Source: Muricea muricata (lineage: Eukaryota; Cnidaria; Anthozoa; Malacalcyonacea; Plexauridae). From it: a DNA stretch of 64,000 bases. Every line of letters starts with the position of its first letter. The stretch's first letter is position 1. The notes beneath the pieces were generated by a model. That model was not told the origin of the DNA, made no database searches, and worked only from the letters and a program-made list of their open reading frames with translations. Shown one piece after another: positions 48,401 through 58,123 of this stretch. The position numbers were made by a program, and so were the translations under genes. The stretch lies in the NCBI GenBank assembly GCA_963855995.1, contig OY979723.1:1989001-2053000 (forward strand), read 5' to 3'.

Positions 48401-51400
48401 ATAACTGCAAGTCGCACGCCGCGTCGCACACACGACAACACGAATGCCAGGATTGCAAGAAGAAGTTCTTTACGGATAAAGCTTTGGAGCGGCACCGAGA
48501 AAGGGTCTGAAATGTTATAGATAACACGAGATTTAGGAAACCTCTCATACAAACTCTAGCTTGTCAACTTTCATGCAACTCTTGTTCTCGTTTGACCAGG
48601 ACATGAGAGTTGAGAAAACTCTTATACAAACTCTCGCTTGTCAATTTTCATGCGACTCTTGTTGTCGTTTGACTAGGACATGAGAGTTGAGAAAACTCGC
48701 GTACAAACTCTAGCAACTCAATTATTATGAAATTTCGTCGGCTCTCATACAACTCTTCTTCTCGTTTAACTAGGACAAGAGAGTTAAAAAAGCTATTATA
48801 AAAACTCTCTACTAACTGTCGCTTCTCAACTCTCATGCAACTTTTGCTCTCATTTGACCAGGACATGAGAGTTGAGAAAACTCTCATTCATACAAACTCT
48901 CGCTTCTCAACTCTCATGCAACTCTTGTTCTCGTTTGATAAGGACATGAAAGTCGAGAAAACTCTCATACAAACTCTCGCTTCTCAACTCTGATGCAACT
49001 CTTGTTCTCGCTTGACCAGGGCATGAGAGTTGAGGAAACTCTCACACAAACTCTCGCTTCTCAGCTCTCATGCAACTCTTTTTCGTCTGACCACGTAGCA
49101 TTATAGCCCGTTTCTGAAATCATATATTTATACCTGCTTTTTAGGTAATGCATAACCTGCCATGCGATAAATGCGACAAAATCTGTCGGGATAAGCATGC
49201 GTTGACCAAACATCAGGAGTCTCATCTCAGAGTTAAAAGTCACGTGTGTGATTGGGAAGGCTGTGAACGGGGATTTCGTAGCGCTTCTGAGCTTCTCAAG
49301 CATAGGTAATAATAGAACGTCTGCTGTCTATCGTGCCCATACTTTATTTCAATCTACTTTGGTTAGCTAGGGAAAATCTAAGTTTAGGCTAATGAGAATC
49401 GACTACAAAGGACGTGTATTTCAAGATCGCTACTTACACTGCGAACCAACAGTTTCAAGTTTAGACTAATGAGAATCTACCACAAAGAACGTGTATTTCA
49501 AGATTACTACCCACACTGAGAACCAACAGCTTGAAGTTTAGACTAGTGAGAATCTACCACAAAGAACGTGTATTTCAAGACCACTACCTACACTGAGAAC
49601 CAACAGTTTGAAGTTTAGACTAGTGAGAATCTCAGTGTCACAAAGGACGTGTATTTCAAGATTACTACCTACACTGAGAACCAACAGCTTGAAGTTTAGA
49701 CTAGTGAGAATCTACCACAAAGGACGTGTATTTCAAGATTACTACCTACACTAAGAACCAACAGTTTGAAGTTTAGACTAGTAAAAATTTACCACAAAGG
49801 ACGTGCATTTCAAGATTACTACCTGTGTACACTGAGAACCAACAGTTTAATACAATATCTTGAACACTAACTAAGCTTCTCTTACCCTCCCATAGGAAAT
49901 GTGTACATCTGGGCATCAAAGAGCACAAATGTGCTGAGTGCGGAAGAGAGTTTGCAAGAAAAGACAAACTGAACCGACACATATTGATCCACTCGCCAAA
50001 CCGGCCAACCTTTCCTTGTCCGTTTAAAACATTCACCGGCTGCCAGAAAACCTTCTACCGCAAGGACAAGCTACAACGCCATATCTTCGCCCATTCCAAA
50101 GAGAAACCTTACAAGTGCGAGACGTGTCAGAAGGTGTTTGCGAGAAAGGTAGTGTGTCATTAACCAGCTAAACATGCTTATCAAACCTGTGTGCCGTGAA
50201 GAGACTAATGTTCGTATCTAAACGACAAAAATGATAGAGTGATGCTAGAAATAACCGCGGGGACCACTGAGTATTTTCATAAAATACACAACGGTAACTC
50301 CGAATAAAGGCAACATTATGATTCAACGGACTTTATTTAGACATCATCGGGAATCGAGTCGAAACGCTGAATCATAATGTTGTCTTTCTTCAGAGTTACC
50401 GTTGTTGTGTATTTGATGCTGGAAATATTATTGTTAAAATGCCTTGATTGATTAAATTTGTCGTTGGAAAAAGTATACTTCACACAACTTTTAAGATCAT
50501 AGACTTTCGTCGGCTTTACTCTATGTGTGATCAGTATCATACGATGCTATTTTACTTCACAGGACAACCTCACAGAGCACATGCGCATTCATACGGGAGA
50601 GTTCAAACACCGATGTCCCGTGTGCAACAAAGGGATGGGCGGCCCGAAAAAGCTCTTGCTGCACGTGCGACAGAAACACTCGGGCGTCAACGAAGTCATG
50701 CCCGACAAGCCGACGATGGTTTCCGAGAGCGTGCTATTAGCAACCAGCGTTGCCGCTACCGTGGTCACGTCGGCACCGCCCACGACGACGAGTACCGAAA
50801 GCGCCGACGCTACCGCTGCATCATGGGTACAGGAAAATATCACAGGGCAGGAGTCCGCTCAGAATACTGGGATCGAGAAAGCCGCCGCTAGTCCCGCAAG
50901 TGCTCTTGGGATGTCTGAGCAGTATCAATCTGAACAGTACGTTATATCTCAGTAGTACTTCCAGTATATTTTTCACTCCGTTTCTTTCACTAGAATGAAT
51001 ACATTTTCAAACAGCACTTTTACTTTCGTCCAATGAAAACGATATATTCTCATTACATGAAGTGCTAACCATTTGTCCAGAGACTAGGTTTGTGGTGGTT
51101 TTTGTCAAATTATGTCGACAAAGTCGGAAGCTTTTTGAAATAATTCGGAATGACAACGACCTCGTGTGGTCGTAGCCTTCAAAGCAGTAGTCATCGCGAC
51201 TTGTTTTCTCGTGTAATAACCATCGATATCTCATATACACTAGATAGCGCATCTGTATATCAAAAATTGAAGCCAAAAATCTCAGCGGTATCCCCTCATA
51301 ACAATAGGAGGCGGCCATATTGGTCGTTCCCTCTCGTCAAAAAAAAATGCTACAGAATACACTATACTTTTCTGCATTTGTGTATTAAATACTTTTTAGC

Positions 51401-52534
51401 TTCATAAAAGATGAATTATTGTCAACTTTGTCCATTTTCGCAGTGCAAAATACACAAATTATCATGCTCCGTGGGAACGACCAGCGCCTGCTATTCGGCT
51501 TCAATATCCGGCTGCCCACAGTGTGGGATGCACCATCTAGTGTATTTGAGATGTCTATGGTAATAACCCTATTTCCATATTTCGCTTTCAGAGAACAGCG
51601 TCGCATCGAACAAGGAGCTGACACGATGGAGGAGGTGGATTCGACCAGCGAAGCTCATCACCATCAACCAGAAGTACATCACCATCAGTCAGAAGTACAT
51701 CACCGTCAGTCAGAAGTACATCACCATCAACCAGAAGTACATCACCATCAGTCAGAAGTACATCACCATCAACCAGAAGTACATCACCGTCAGTCAGAAG
51801 TACATCACCATCAGTCAGAAGTACATCACCATCAGTCAGAAGTACATCACCATCAGTCAGAAGTACATCACCATCAGTCAGAAGTACATCACCATCAACC
51901 AGAAGTACATCACCAAAGAGAAGCACCAGATCACCAGCCAGAGGTACATGGTCTTCCCCAAGCCGAAACGCATCACCAGCCAGAATTGCATGGTCACCAT
52001 CAAGCTGAATCTCACCATCAACCAGAAGTACATCACCACCATCATCAGACAGCAGCAGCGGATCACCACCATCAGCCAGAAGTGCAAGGTCACCACCACC
52101 AAGTCGAATCTCACCACCAACCGGAAGTACAACACCATCACCAGCCGGAAGATCACCAAGCGAATGCTCACCATTCAGAACAAGAGTCCAGCTCACAAGA
52201 GATGCAACAACATCAAAACATGATGGAACAAGAACCGCCCCAAGATGCACCACGGGTGGCAGTTCAGCCCCTGGTCGTGGACCAGCCAAACCAGCCACAG
52301 CAGAATGTACCGCAACAGATAATCCTGCAACCTCACACGATGATCATCCCTCCTGCCCAGGGCTCTCCGCCTCGCGTCTCCGTTCATTATCTTGCGCCTA
52401 ACACCACGCCTCAAGCACGTGCTTCGTATCAGCCCGCTGTGCAACAGAACGTGGCCAGCGTGACGCAAAGCGACACCGCACTACTTCATGAGGTGTTGAA
52501 CGAACTTGCCACTAGATCGCTGTTCAATTCTTAA
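45407..52534 (+). CDS. C2H2 zinc-finger protein with His/Gln-rich tail (8 exons, 871 aa)
   Basis: Probable sequence-specific transcription factor. Exons: 45407-45533, 46190-46329, 46819-47023, 48107-48504, 49145-49305, 49896-50148, 50563-50951, 51592-52534 (TAA). All phases match. Residues 1-42 are acidic. An isolated finger ([13 protein letters not shown]...HKRGAC) spans about 50-76. Ten fingers follow at about 180-460: four in exon 4, two in exon 5 (one with CDWEGC), and exons 6-7 with [46 protein letters not shown] and CPVCNKGM. The lone N-terminal finger and the KDKL-type fingers resemble vertebrate ZNF341 and ZFP64; orthology is not certain. Residues from about 578 to 730 are [14 protein letters not shown] heptads and looser His/Gln repeats; the C-terminus is [15 protein letters not shown]. 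If the last intron is kept, translation stops at TAG 50953-50955. Confidence 0.88.
45550..45990 (+). repeat. ~114-bp tandem repeat family A, about four units (zinc-finger gene intron 1)
   Basis: Units with AGGAAACCTAAACTAAACTA, ATACTGGATTGCTCTATCAG and CTAGAGGTCCAGTAAGGATC. The array starts within about 20 bp of the exon 1 donor. Confidence 0.9.
46640..46745 (+). mobile_element. tRNA-derived SINE fragment (copy 2)
   Basis: AAAGGTCGTACCTTCGATTC, then GGCCGGGCATAATTTTTCAG and TGTGGTTATAAACTTAGAGT, follows the same order as the minus-strand copy at 31925-32025. Confidence 0.6.
48535..49100. repeat. 77-bp tandem repeat family C, about seven units (zinc-finger gene intron 4)
   Basis: Units of ATGAGAGTTGAGAAAACTCT, CATACAAACTCTCGCTTCTC, AACTCTCATGCAACTCTTG and TTCTCGTTTGACCAGGAC. 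Starts at 48603, 48680, 48946 and 49023 give the 77-bp period. It fills the intron between exons 4 and 5. Confidence 0.92.
49385..49850 (+). repeat. 77-bp tandem repeat family B, six units (zinc-finger gene intron 5)
   Basis: Units of GAGAATCTACCACAAAGGAC, GTGTATTTCAAGATTACTAC and ACTGAGAACCAACAGTTTGA. Starts at 49471, 49548 and 49625 give the 77-bp period. It is the inverse of the array at 23413-23810. Confidence 0.95.
50262..50415. mobile_element. Foldback MITE, second copy of the 10549 family (zinc-finger gene intron 6)
   Basis: Arms ATAAAATACACAACGGTAAC and GTTACCGTTGTTGTGTATTT. The spacer has CATCGGGAATCGAGTCGAAA. The same CCACTGAGTATTTT start is seen as in the copy at 10549. Confidence 0.8.
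51205..51575. mobile_element. Foldback element in zinc-finger gene intron 7
   Basis: The left arm (GTAATAACCATCGATATCTC, ACACTAGATAGCGCAT) is mirrored by the right arm (ATGCACCATCTAGTGT, GAGATGTCTATGGTAATAAC). It ends just before the acceptor at 51591, so the open frame upstream of the His-rich exon is element sequence, not protein. Confidence 0.75.
51655..51915 (+). repeat. 21-bp coding minisatellite (HHHQ-P/S-EV heptads)
   Basis: About twelve near-identical copies of CATCAGTCAGAAGTACATCAC inside exon 8 of the zinc-finger gene. Third-base and Pro/Ser variants alternate. Less regular His/Gln repeats go on to about 52170. The unit is a multiple of three, so copy-number change keeps frame. Confidence 0.95.
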
Positions 52535-54509
52535 ACTGGTGTATATTAACTACGTGTATATTGTATGCACAGTATAGCTTCTAGTTTTTAGCCAACGACT
52601 TAGGGTTAATGCCACGCCATGCTACGTAAAGCTCAATTTGCCGTTCATGGCAGTCATTTTGTAATACACAGCTACAAGTTTGTTGACGTTGTTAACAATC
52701 TTGCAACAGACTTGTTATCAGCAAGCTGATACCAGGATGCGACCGCTTGTGGACGACAAGCCTGCTGCAAGTTTGTCAACAGACTTGTTGCAAGTTGATT
52801 GTCAAAACTTGTTATCCACAGGCTTCCTGTACGTTTTTTCTACAAGTTGGAACAAGTCTGCAAATGACAAGTTGCAAGAAGCCTGATTTTAACAGGCTTG
52901 TTGCACCGATGAAACTTGAGAAGTTCGTTACAAGTTGTTGACAAGGCGGTAAAATTAAAAGTCTCAAAAACATTTGGATGTTTATATATATCAAAGCAAT
53001 ACTGTACAAGCCCTTGCTATATTAATCTGATTCCGATTGGTAATATATTCCAAGCAAAGTACATTTAACATTAACAGTTTTTGATGAAGTAAAACAGGAC
53101 AAAAACATCGACAAAAGTTCCGCGACACCACATTGTGGTACTAACCCGTGATGACTTGTTCTTATAGACCAAGCTAAGTAGAAAGTCGGCTCTCTGAGAT
53201 CCGTTTGTCATTCTAATGCCGGTAAAAATCCTTGTGTGTTTATATGAGAGACTAGGTGAGATTTAGTCTTTCTAAGCTTTATCGTCCTAAGCTTTACGTA
53301 GTGAAGCTTTATCCAATCTTCAATGTCCAAATGTGTATTAAATAAAACTAATGAAAAAACAAAAGTTAATGGACTGAAGCAGAGGGCAATAAACTTGTAA
53401 TACAACGTTTAGTGTGTTCAATCTAGCATACTTCATATTAACATATGGAACAATAACCTGTCCGCCATGTTCTAGTGCTAGTCCCCTTCTATTCTTTTTA
53501 TCGGCGCGGTTAACATTATTTTGCCAGGATGTGCCACGATTTAATGTTTTTAATTCGATTTTAAAATTAATGTTACGGTTTATGAGCTTATAACTTGGTT
53601 TTTGATGCAGTCTTTGAAAAAGGAAAAATAACCTGGGAAAATGGTATTAAAAATGCCTTGCAACATTTATGGTTTGTTGAACGTCAATGAATTACCCCCC
53701 GTTGGCTTAAATAGAACATAAATACTGGAATAACACCAAGCTTTTGAAGCCGAAATCTAACATGACTCTTCGCAACCTTTTCATTGATATCGGGGTATAT
53801 TTGCCTAACTAAAAGTTAGGAACAGATGGCGGTTTTACCTTGAAAAGAATATTACATCAGAATTTCCTGACAAAACATATATCAGTGCTAAATTGGGTTT
53901 TTTTATGCAAAAACTAACTCTTTTGGGTCGCTTTTATCTCTTGCTAGCTCAATATCGCAGGTATCATATATCATAGTGCTTTTTGTGCCTTTGCGGCCTT
54001 TGAACAAATTAGTATTCGTACGACACAGAAACCTGCGCGGCGCCTCCTTCAGTGATTCACATCTTAAATGCACCTTGGTTTAAACACCAGCAATCACATG
54101 GCATTCTCGAAGAAATCAGACATGCAAATTTAATTGTTTTTATCAAACACCAAAAACCACCCGTTATAATCTGGCTTTCAAGTGATGCTTTTGTTAAATA
54201 TCTGTGTGGAATAACTACCGGCTGCGTCTTAAGACTTTGAATAGAGCTAGTACACGTTAAAATAATACGACATTGAACGCCAACAAAAATCACGTCGAAG
54301 CGACAATAATTAACAACGCATAACGCATCGATGAAATATAATTTAAAAAACCCACGGATCGCTAATGGATGGAGAGACTGAAAATCAATTCGTACAACGT
54401 ACTTGTTAAGGAAACCTTGGAAGTCAATGCAGTTCAAATAGAAAGGGAACAATAACAAAAAAAAGATTGCTAATTTTCATCAGACAATAAATTTACTCCG
54501 CCACTTAAC
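52535..54509. other. Intergenic region between zinc-finger and fucosyltransferase genes
   Basis: Holds the zinc-finger 3' UTR, a cluster of AACTTGTTGACAAG-type repeats at 52675-52945, and the fucosyltransferase 5' region. Open stretches near 54057-54458 (minus) have no recognisable features. Confidence 0.5.
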
Positions 54510-55721
54510 ATGGAGACTCGAGGAACGCTTGGAATTGTATTTTATACCTTGATTGGCATAACATTTATCGGGATCATTTCTCTCGCTTTTGTAATGAAAG
54601 GCAGCAACAACGAAAGCACTTTTGGTTATGAAAGTAGTGCTCTGATGCACAGACATGGCGAAAAACTGGCGTCTCTCAAGCGAAATAGGAGCGTTGTGAT
54701 TTTATATTGGAGTAAGGTGTTCAGTGCTACGCCCGCTGTAAATTTCAACCCGCACGCCTGGCCGTTCTTTTATGCGGGACAAAATTGCCCGACTCCTTGC
54801 GAACTCACAACGGACAAACGACGAGTCCACGAAGCCTCGGCGCTCGTGGTTCACGCGCGGAATACACACGAACTTCCGCCGAAAATTTACAAAAACATAC
54901 CGTGGATTTTGCACGTGAACGAAAATCCCAATTTTACGCCCTCATTAAAAAACGCGCAGATAATGGGACAATTTAATTACTCTGCTACGTACCGCTTGGA
55001 CTCGGATTTTCCTTGCCCGGAATTTCAGAAACCAAAATTAGATCCCCCTGTGCCTTTTGCCGAGAAAACGGGTCTGGTTATTGCAGTATATACTCACTGT
55101 GAGCCCGTACGAACGCAGTACCTTAAAGAACTTATGAAACACATTCAAGTTGACCAATACGGTGCTTGTCTGAGGAACAAACCCGGGTTGATAGCCAATG
55201 GAAAAAAGACATCCAGACGCATGGTCACAGAACTCCAGCGTGGTTACAAATTCGCCATTGCGTTTCCGAACTCAGATTGCGACTTTTATATGACGGAGAA
55301 AATCTATAGCGCGTTATCTGCTGGGTCTGTCCCAATATGGCTTGGAACGGACAGCATTGACGAAGTTCTAAAATGGGGCAATCTTCAACACTCCGTGATC
55401 AAGGTCAAGGACTTCGCCTCCCCGAAAGCCTTGGCTGAATTTTTGCTAAAACTGGCCAAAAACGAGGAGGAATATAACAAGTACCTAAAGTGGAAACACG
55501 AAGGTTTTCAATTCCCAAAGGAGTACTACGAATCGCCGATCGGACAATGGTGGGATGGGTTACCACTGTACTGCAGGGTGTGTATGAGGATTGCTGTTGA
55601 TCCGCAAGGACATCGTGGGTTACCTGTTGATAGATGTGACGGGATGCAAAGAAGGACTGTGGATAAATGGTGGCGTAAAACAGCAAAAAACGCAACAAAA
55701 TCCGGGTCATTAAGTAGCTAG
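54510..55721 (+). CDS. GT10-family alpha-1,3-fucosyltransferase, single exon (403 aa)
   Basis: Type II Golgi enzyme that transfers fucose from GDP-fucose to GlcNAc residues of glycans. Seen: short cytosolic start (METRGT), signal-anchor segment at about 7-29 (LGIVFYTLIGITFIGIISLA), a stem, then the catalytic domain. The acceptor-side motif FNYSATYRLDSD is near 155-166. The GDP-fucose-binding core is near 244-276 (KFAIAFPNSDCDFYMTEKIY, then SAGSVPIWLG). A C-terminal YCRVCMRIA cysteine pair is typical of the family. The length is normal. The ATG at 54510 opens the only frame with a membrane anchor. Subtype (Lewis-type, core-type, FUT10-like) cannot be set by eye. No introns, unlike its neighbours; this is common for alpha-1,3-fucosyltransferases, so a retrocopy need not be assumed. 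Confidence 0.93.
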   Translation: METRGTLGIVFYTLIGITFIGIISLAFVMKGSNNESTFGYESSALMHRHGEKLASLKRNRSVVILYWSKVFSATPAVNFNPHAWPFFYAGQNCPTPCELTTDKRRVHEASALVVHARNTHELPPKIYKNIPWILHVNENPNFTPSLKNAQIMGQFNYSATYRLDSDFPCPEFQKPKLDPPVPFAEKTGLVIAVYTHCEPVRTQYLKELMKHIQVDQYGACLRNKPGLIANGKKTSRRMVTELQRGYKFAIAFPNSDCDFYMTEKIYSALSAGSVPIWLGTDSIDEVLKWGNLQHSVIKVKDFASPKALAEFLLKLAKNEEEYNKYLKWKHEGFQFPKEYYESPIGQWWDGLPLYCRVCMRIAVDPQGHRGLPVDRCDGMQRRTVDKWWRKTAKNATKSGSLSS

Positions 55722-55834
55722 ATAGACAAAACATCTCATACCCTGTCTGCAGGGGTCAACGAGTTGTCCTCGCACTGCTTGTTACACAAGTTGTCAACAA
55801 GTTTGAAACATGTTGCAAAGTAAAACTAGACTCA

Positions 55835-56215
55835 TATTAATCTGAAACTGCAGATAACAACGAAAAATTCGTTGTCTCGAGCAGGATTCGAACTCGCATC
55901 TTCGGGTTGCTAGACCGCTGCTCTACCAATTGAGCTATCGAGTCAACTGGGATTGGTAGCGAGCCTTATCAAATTTAAGAACACGAAATATTTTTGTGAC
56001 GACTTAACGCTTGTCTTTGAGGACGCCAGCCCGCCGTTCCCTTTTTATCCTATTTTTATCCCTATTTATCTCTAAGCTTACCCAAGCTTGCCTGAAAAAC
56101 CTTAGCCTCTGCGCAGGAGAGTGGGACGCGAGTTCGAATCCCGCTCGAGACAACGAATTTTTTGTTGCTCTCTGCAGTGTCAGATTAATATGAATCTAGT
56201 TCTCCATATCTCTGA
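55835..56215. mobile_element. tRNA-like foldback element, larger relative of 22480-22655
   Basis: The left end ATATTAATCTGAAACTGCAG...AACGAAAAATTCGTTGTCTC and right end GAGACAACGAATTTTTTGTT...CAGTGTCAGATTAATATGAA are inverted copies. The left half, read minus, carries a nearly full tRNA-like head (GATAGCTCAATTGGTAGAGC, then GAGTTCGAATCCTGCTCGAG). The anticodon stem pairs poorly, so it is a SINE-type head rather than a working tRNA. Confidence 0.75.
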
Positions 56216-57334
56216 GGATGGTTCTGAAATTGTTCCAATAAAGCTGATACAATCACGGAATAGCAAGTTACGTACACTGTTACAACCTTGTCACGTCAAC
56301 CTTGCAACATTCTTGTAACATTCTTGCAATATTCTTGTAACATTCTTGTTATGACTGTACCAGACTTGTTAGAGCAACCTTGTAATAAGTGCGACCTTGA
56401 TTCAAGTTGTTAACAGCTTGTTCCAAACTTGTTTCGAGCAACTAGGAACAAGAATTTAGTCTTGATCGTGACTATTGTTTCTTTCTAATTCGGTTCATTG
56501 TTCATCAAGACTGCCAGAAATTGTTCAACTGACACATAACAAAAATCTGCTTATAATTCTTTTAAGCGCGGTAAGGTTTCAAGGTTAGACGAGAATTGAA
56601 GTAGGCTGTACTAGACTCGCCTACAGGATTCACATTGCAATTAGAGAGTTTCATGTCTGAGACAAGATTCCTGTCTCTAGTAATGTAAACTTTTTGATAT
56701 TTACATCTGATTTCAGTTTTACATCATTTGTTGAAAGAAAAGAGAGCCCTCTGATAATTCGCATTGGTAAAGGCGGGCAAACATACGAATCATATGTCAA
56801 GACGAACATTGCAATAAAGTTCGTTCTTGAACATCGCGTTGGCGTAGCCAGACTGAGACATAATTACAATACACGTTCTCTGACTAAATATTTTATCAAA
56901 CGAGCTTTCAGCTACCTAACTGACAGTAACTGTAGCCTTGAATGGGTTTACCGAAGGCTGCAGTTAGGTAGCCGCTATGCCTATGTGCTCGAAGGCTACA
57001 GTTAAACATTACACATTCAATTAGCCATTTTGAGCAGTAGTTAGCCCATTACAATGATTCGAGATATGCACGTTCTAAGTCAATACAATTAAGCTATTAA
57101 TATTGTAGACTAATTTTAGTTAGTACTTTAGTTAGCTAAGATGCACTCAGAATGTGCAGAACCGTTATGTAATTTTAATAATTATTATGATGCTATGTTT
57201 TTAGTGTTGACGTTTAGTGCATTTAAACCTTCGTGTAATTAAGTCATACAAGTATCTAGTTTTTTAGTTATGGAATATTTCAATTAATGTAAAACAATCT
57301 ACGCAAAACATGTTAAGCATTCATCCATGTTTAA

Positions 57335-57820
57335 AGTGTTTATGAAACTAAATTTTCTACCACAATGTTTTGATTGCATTGGAAAGATCAGTTAAAATCA
57401 CAGCATAAGTTTTTGAATAGAACTTTTGCAACTGCCTTACTTTTCGACATATTCAATTTTAATAGATACGAAAATAACACAGCCAGTGACGTCACTGTGC
57501 ATAATTACTTTTCAAAAAAGCTTCATTGATTTAAAACGTACTCACGATATAACACTTCAATACCCAGGCCTGGATTTTAAACATAGCATTCACACATGCA
57601 AGTGTAATTTTAGTTATTTTTCATTGTTTTATGCTACAAAATAAGCAATTTAATACAGTATGACGTCGGTGGTTGTGTTATTTGCATATTCTATAAAGCT
57701 GAACATTTCGACAAAAAACGGAGTTACTAAATGGTTATATTGTTATTTTATCTGATCTTTCCAATACAACCAACAAAATGTTGGACAAAATTTCGTTTCA
57801 AAAACACTTTAAACCTAATG
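57335..57820. mobile_element. ~490-bp foldback element
   Basis: The left arm AAAGTGTTTATGAAACTAAA...TTGGAAAGATCAGTTAAAAT is mirrored by TTATCTGATCTTTCCAATAC...AAATTTCGTTTCAAAAACAC. The inner part contains GTGACGTCAC. A partial copy lies at 29925-30060. Confidence 0.8.
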
Positions 57821-58123
57821 CGTACACGATCATTTCTCAACATTTAGAGCCATGTATATATCAACAACATGGGCCCTTAATAAATACTGGCCCTCGCTAG
57901 CAACAAGCACAAATTTAAAAATACAAAAGACTTTAAGAAATGCAGTAAGTGTGCGACATAAGCATCGACATAAGCACACAAACATAAGACAACGAGCATG
58001 AGCCATGGTAGAACAAAAGCAATTGAAAACAAAATTCTTTGAAAAGTTATTCTCTGAAGAGTTGTGTTCCTCGATGTGCTTATGTCGCTATCGAGGACCA
58101 GGTTTTAACGCCCATTTTAGCGA

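Larger units (their letters stand above)
55722..58123. other. Intergenic region between convergent fucosyltransferase and Ig genes
   Basis: No gene is seen. It contains the tRNA-like foldback (55835-56215), AACTTGTTGACAAG-type repeats (55760-55810, 56290-56440) and a foldback element (57335-57820). Confidence 0.55.

Noticed and set aside
51419-51591. N-terminal extension ([11 protein letters not shown]...) of the His-rich open frame
   Set aside because: It overlaps the right arm of a foldback element, and a strong acceptor at 51591 marks the true exon start.
51588-52298. 236-codon minus-strand open frame full of LLTDGDVLL repeats
   Set aside because: It is the antisense shadow of the 21-bp His-rich repeat in the zinc-finger exon; a period of 21 keeps all frames open.
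54057-54458. 133-codon minus-strand frame upstream of the fucosyltransferase
   Set aside because: No domain, no splice partners, biased composition; most likely chance.
55860-55945. A tRNA gene on the minus strand
   Set aside because: It has A- and B-box-like parts, but the acceptor and anticodon stems pair poorly and the sequence is the end of an inverted-repeat element with a relative at 22.5 kb.
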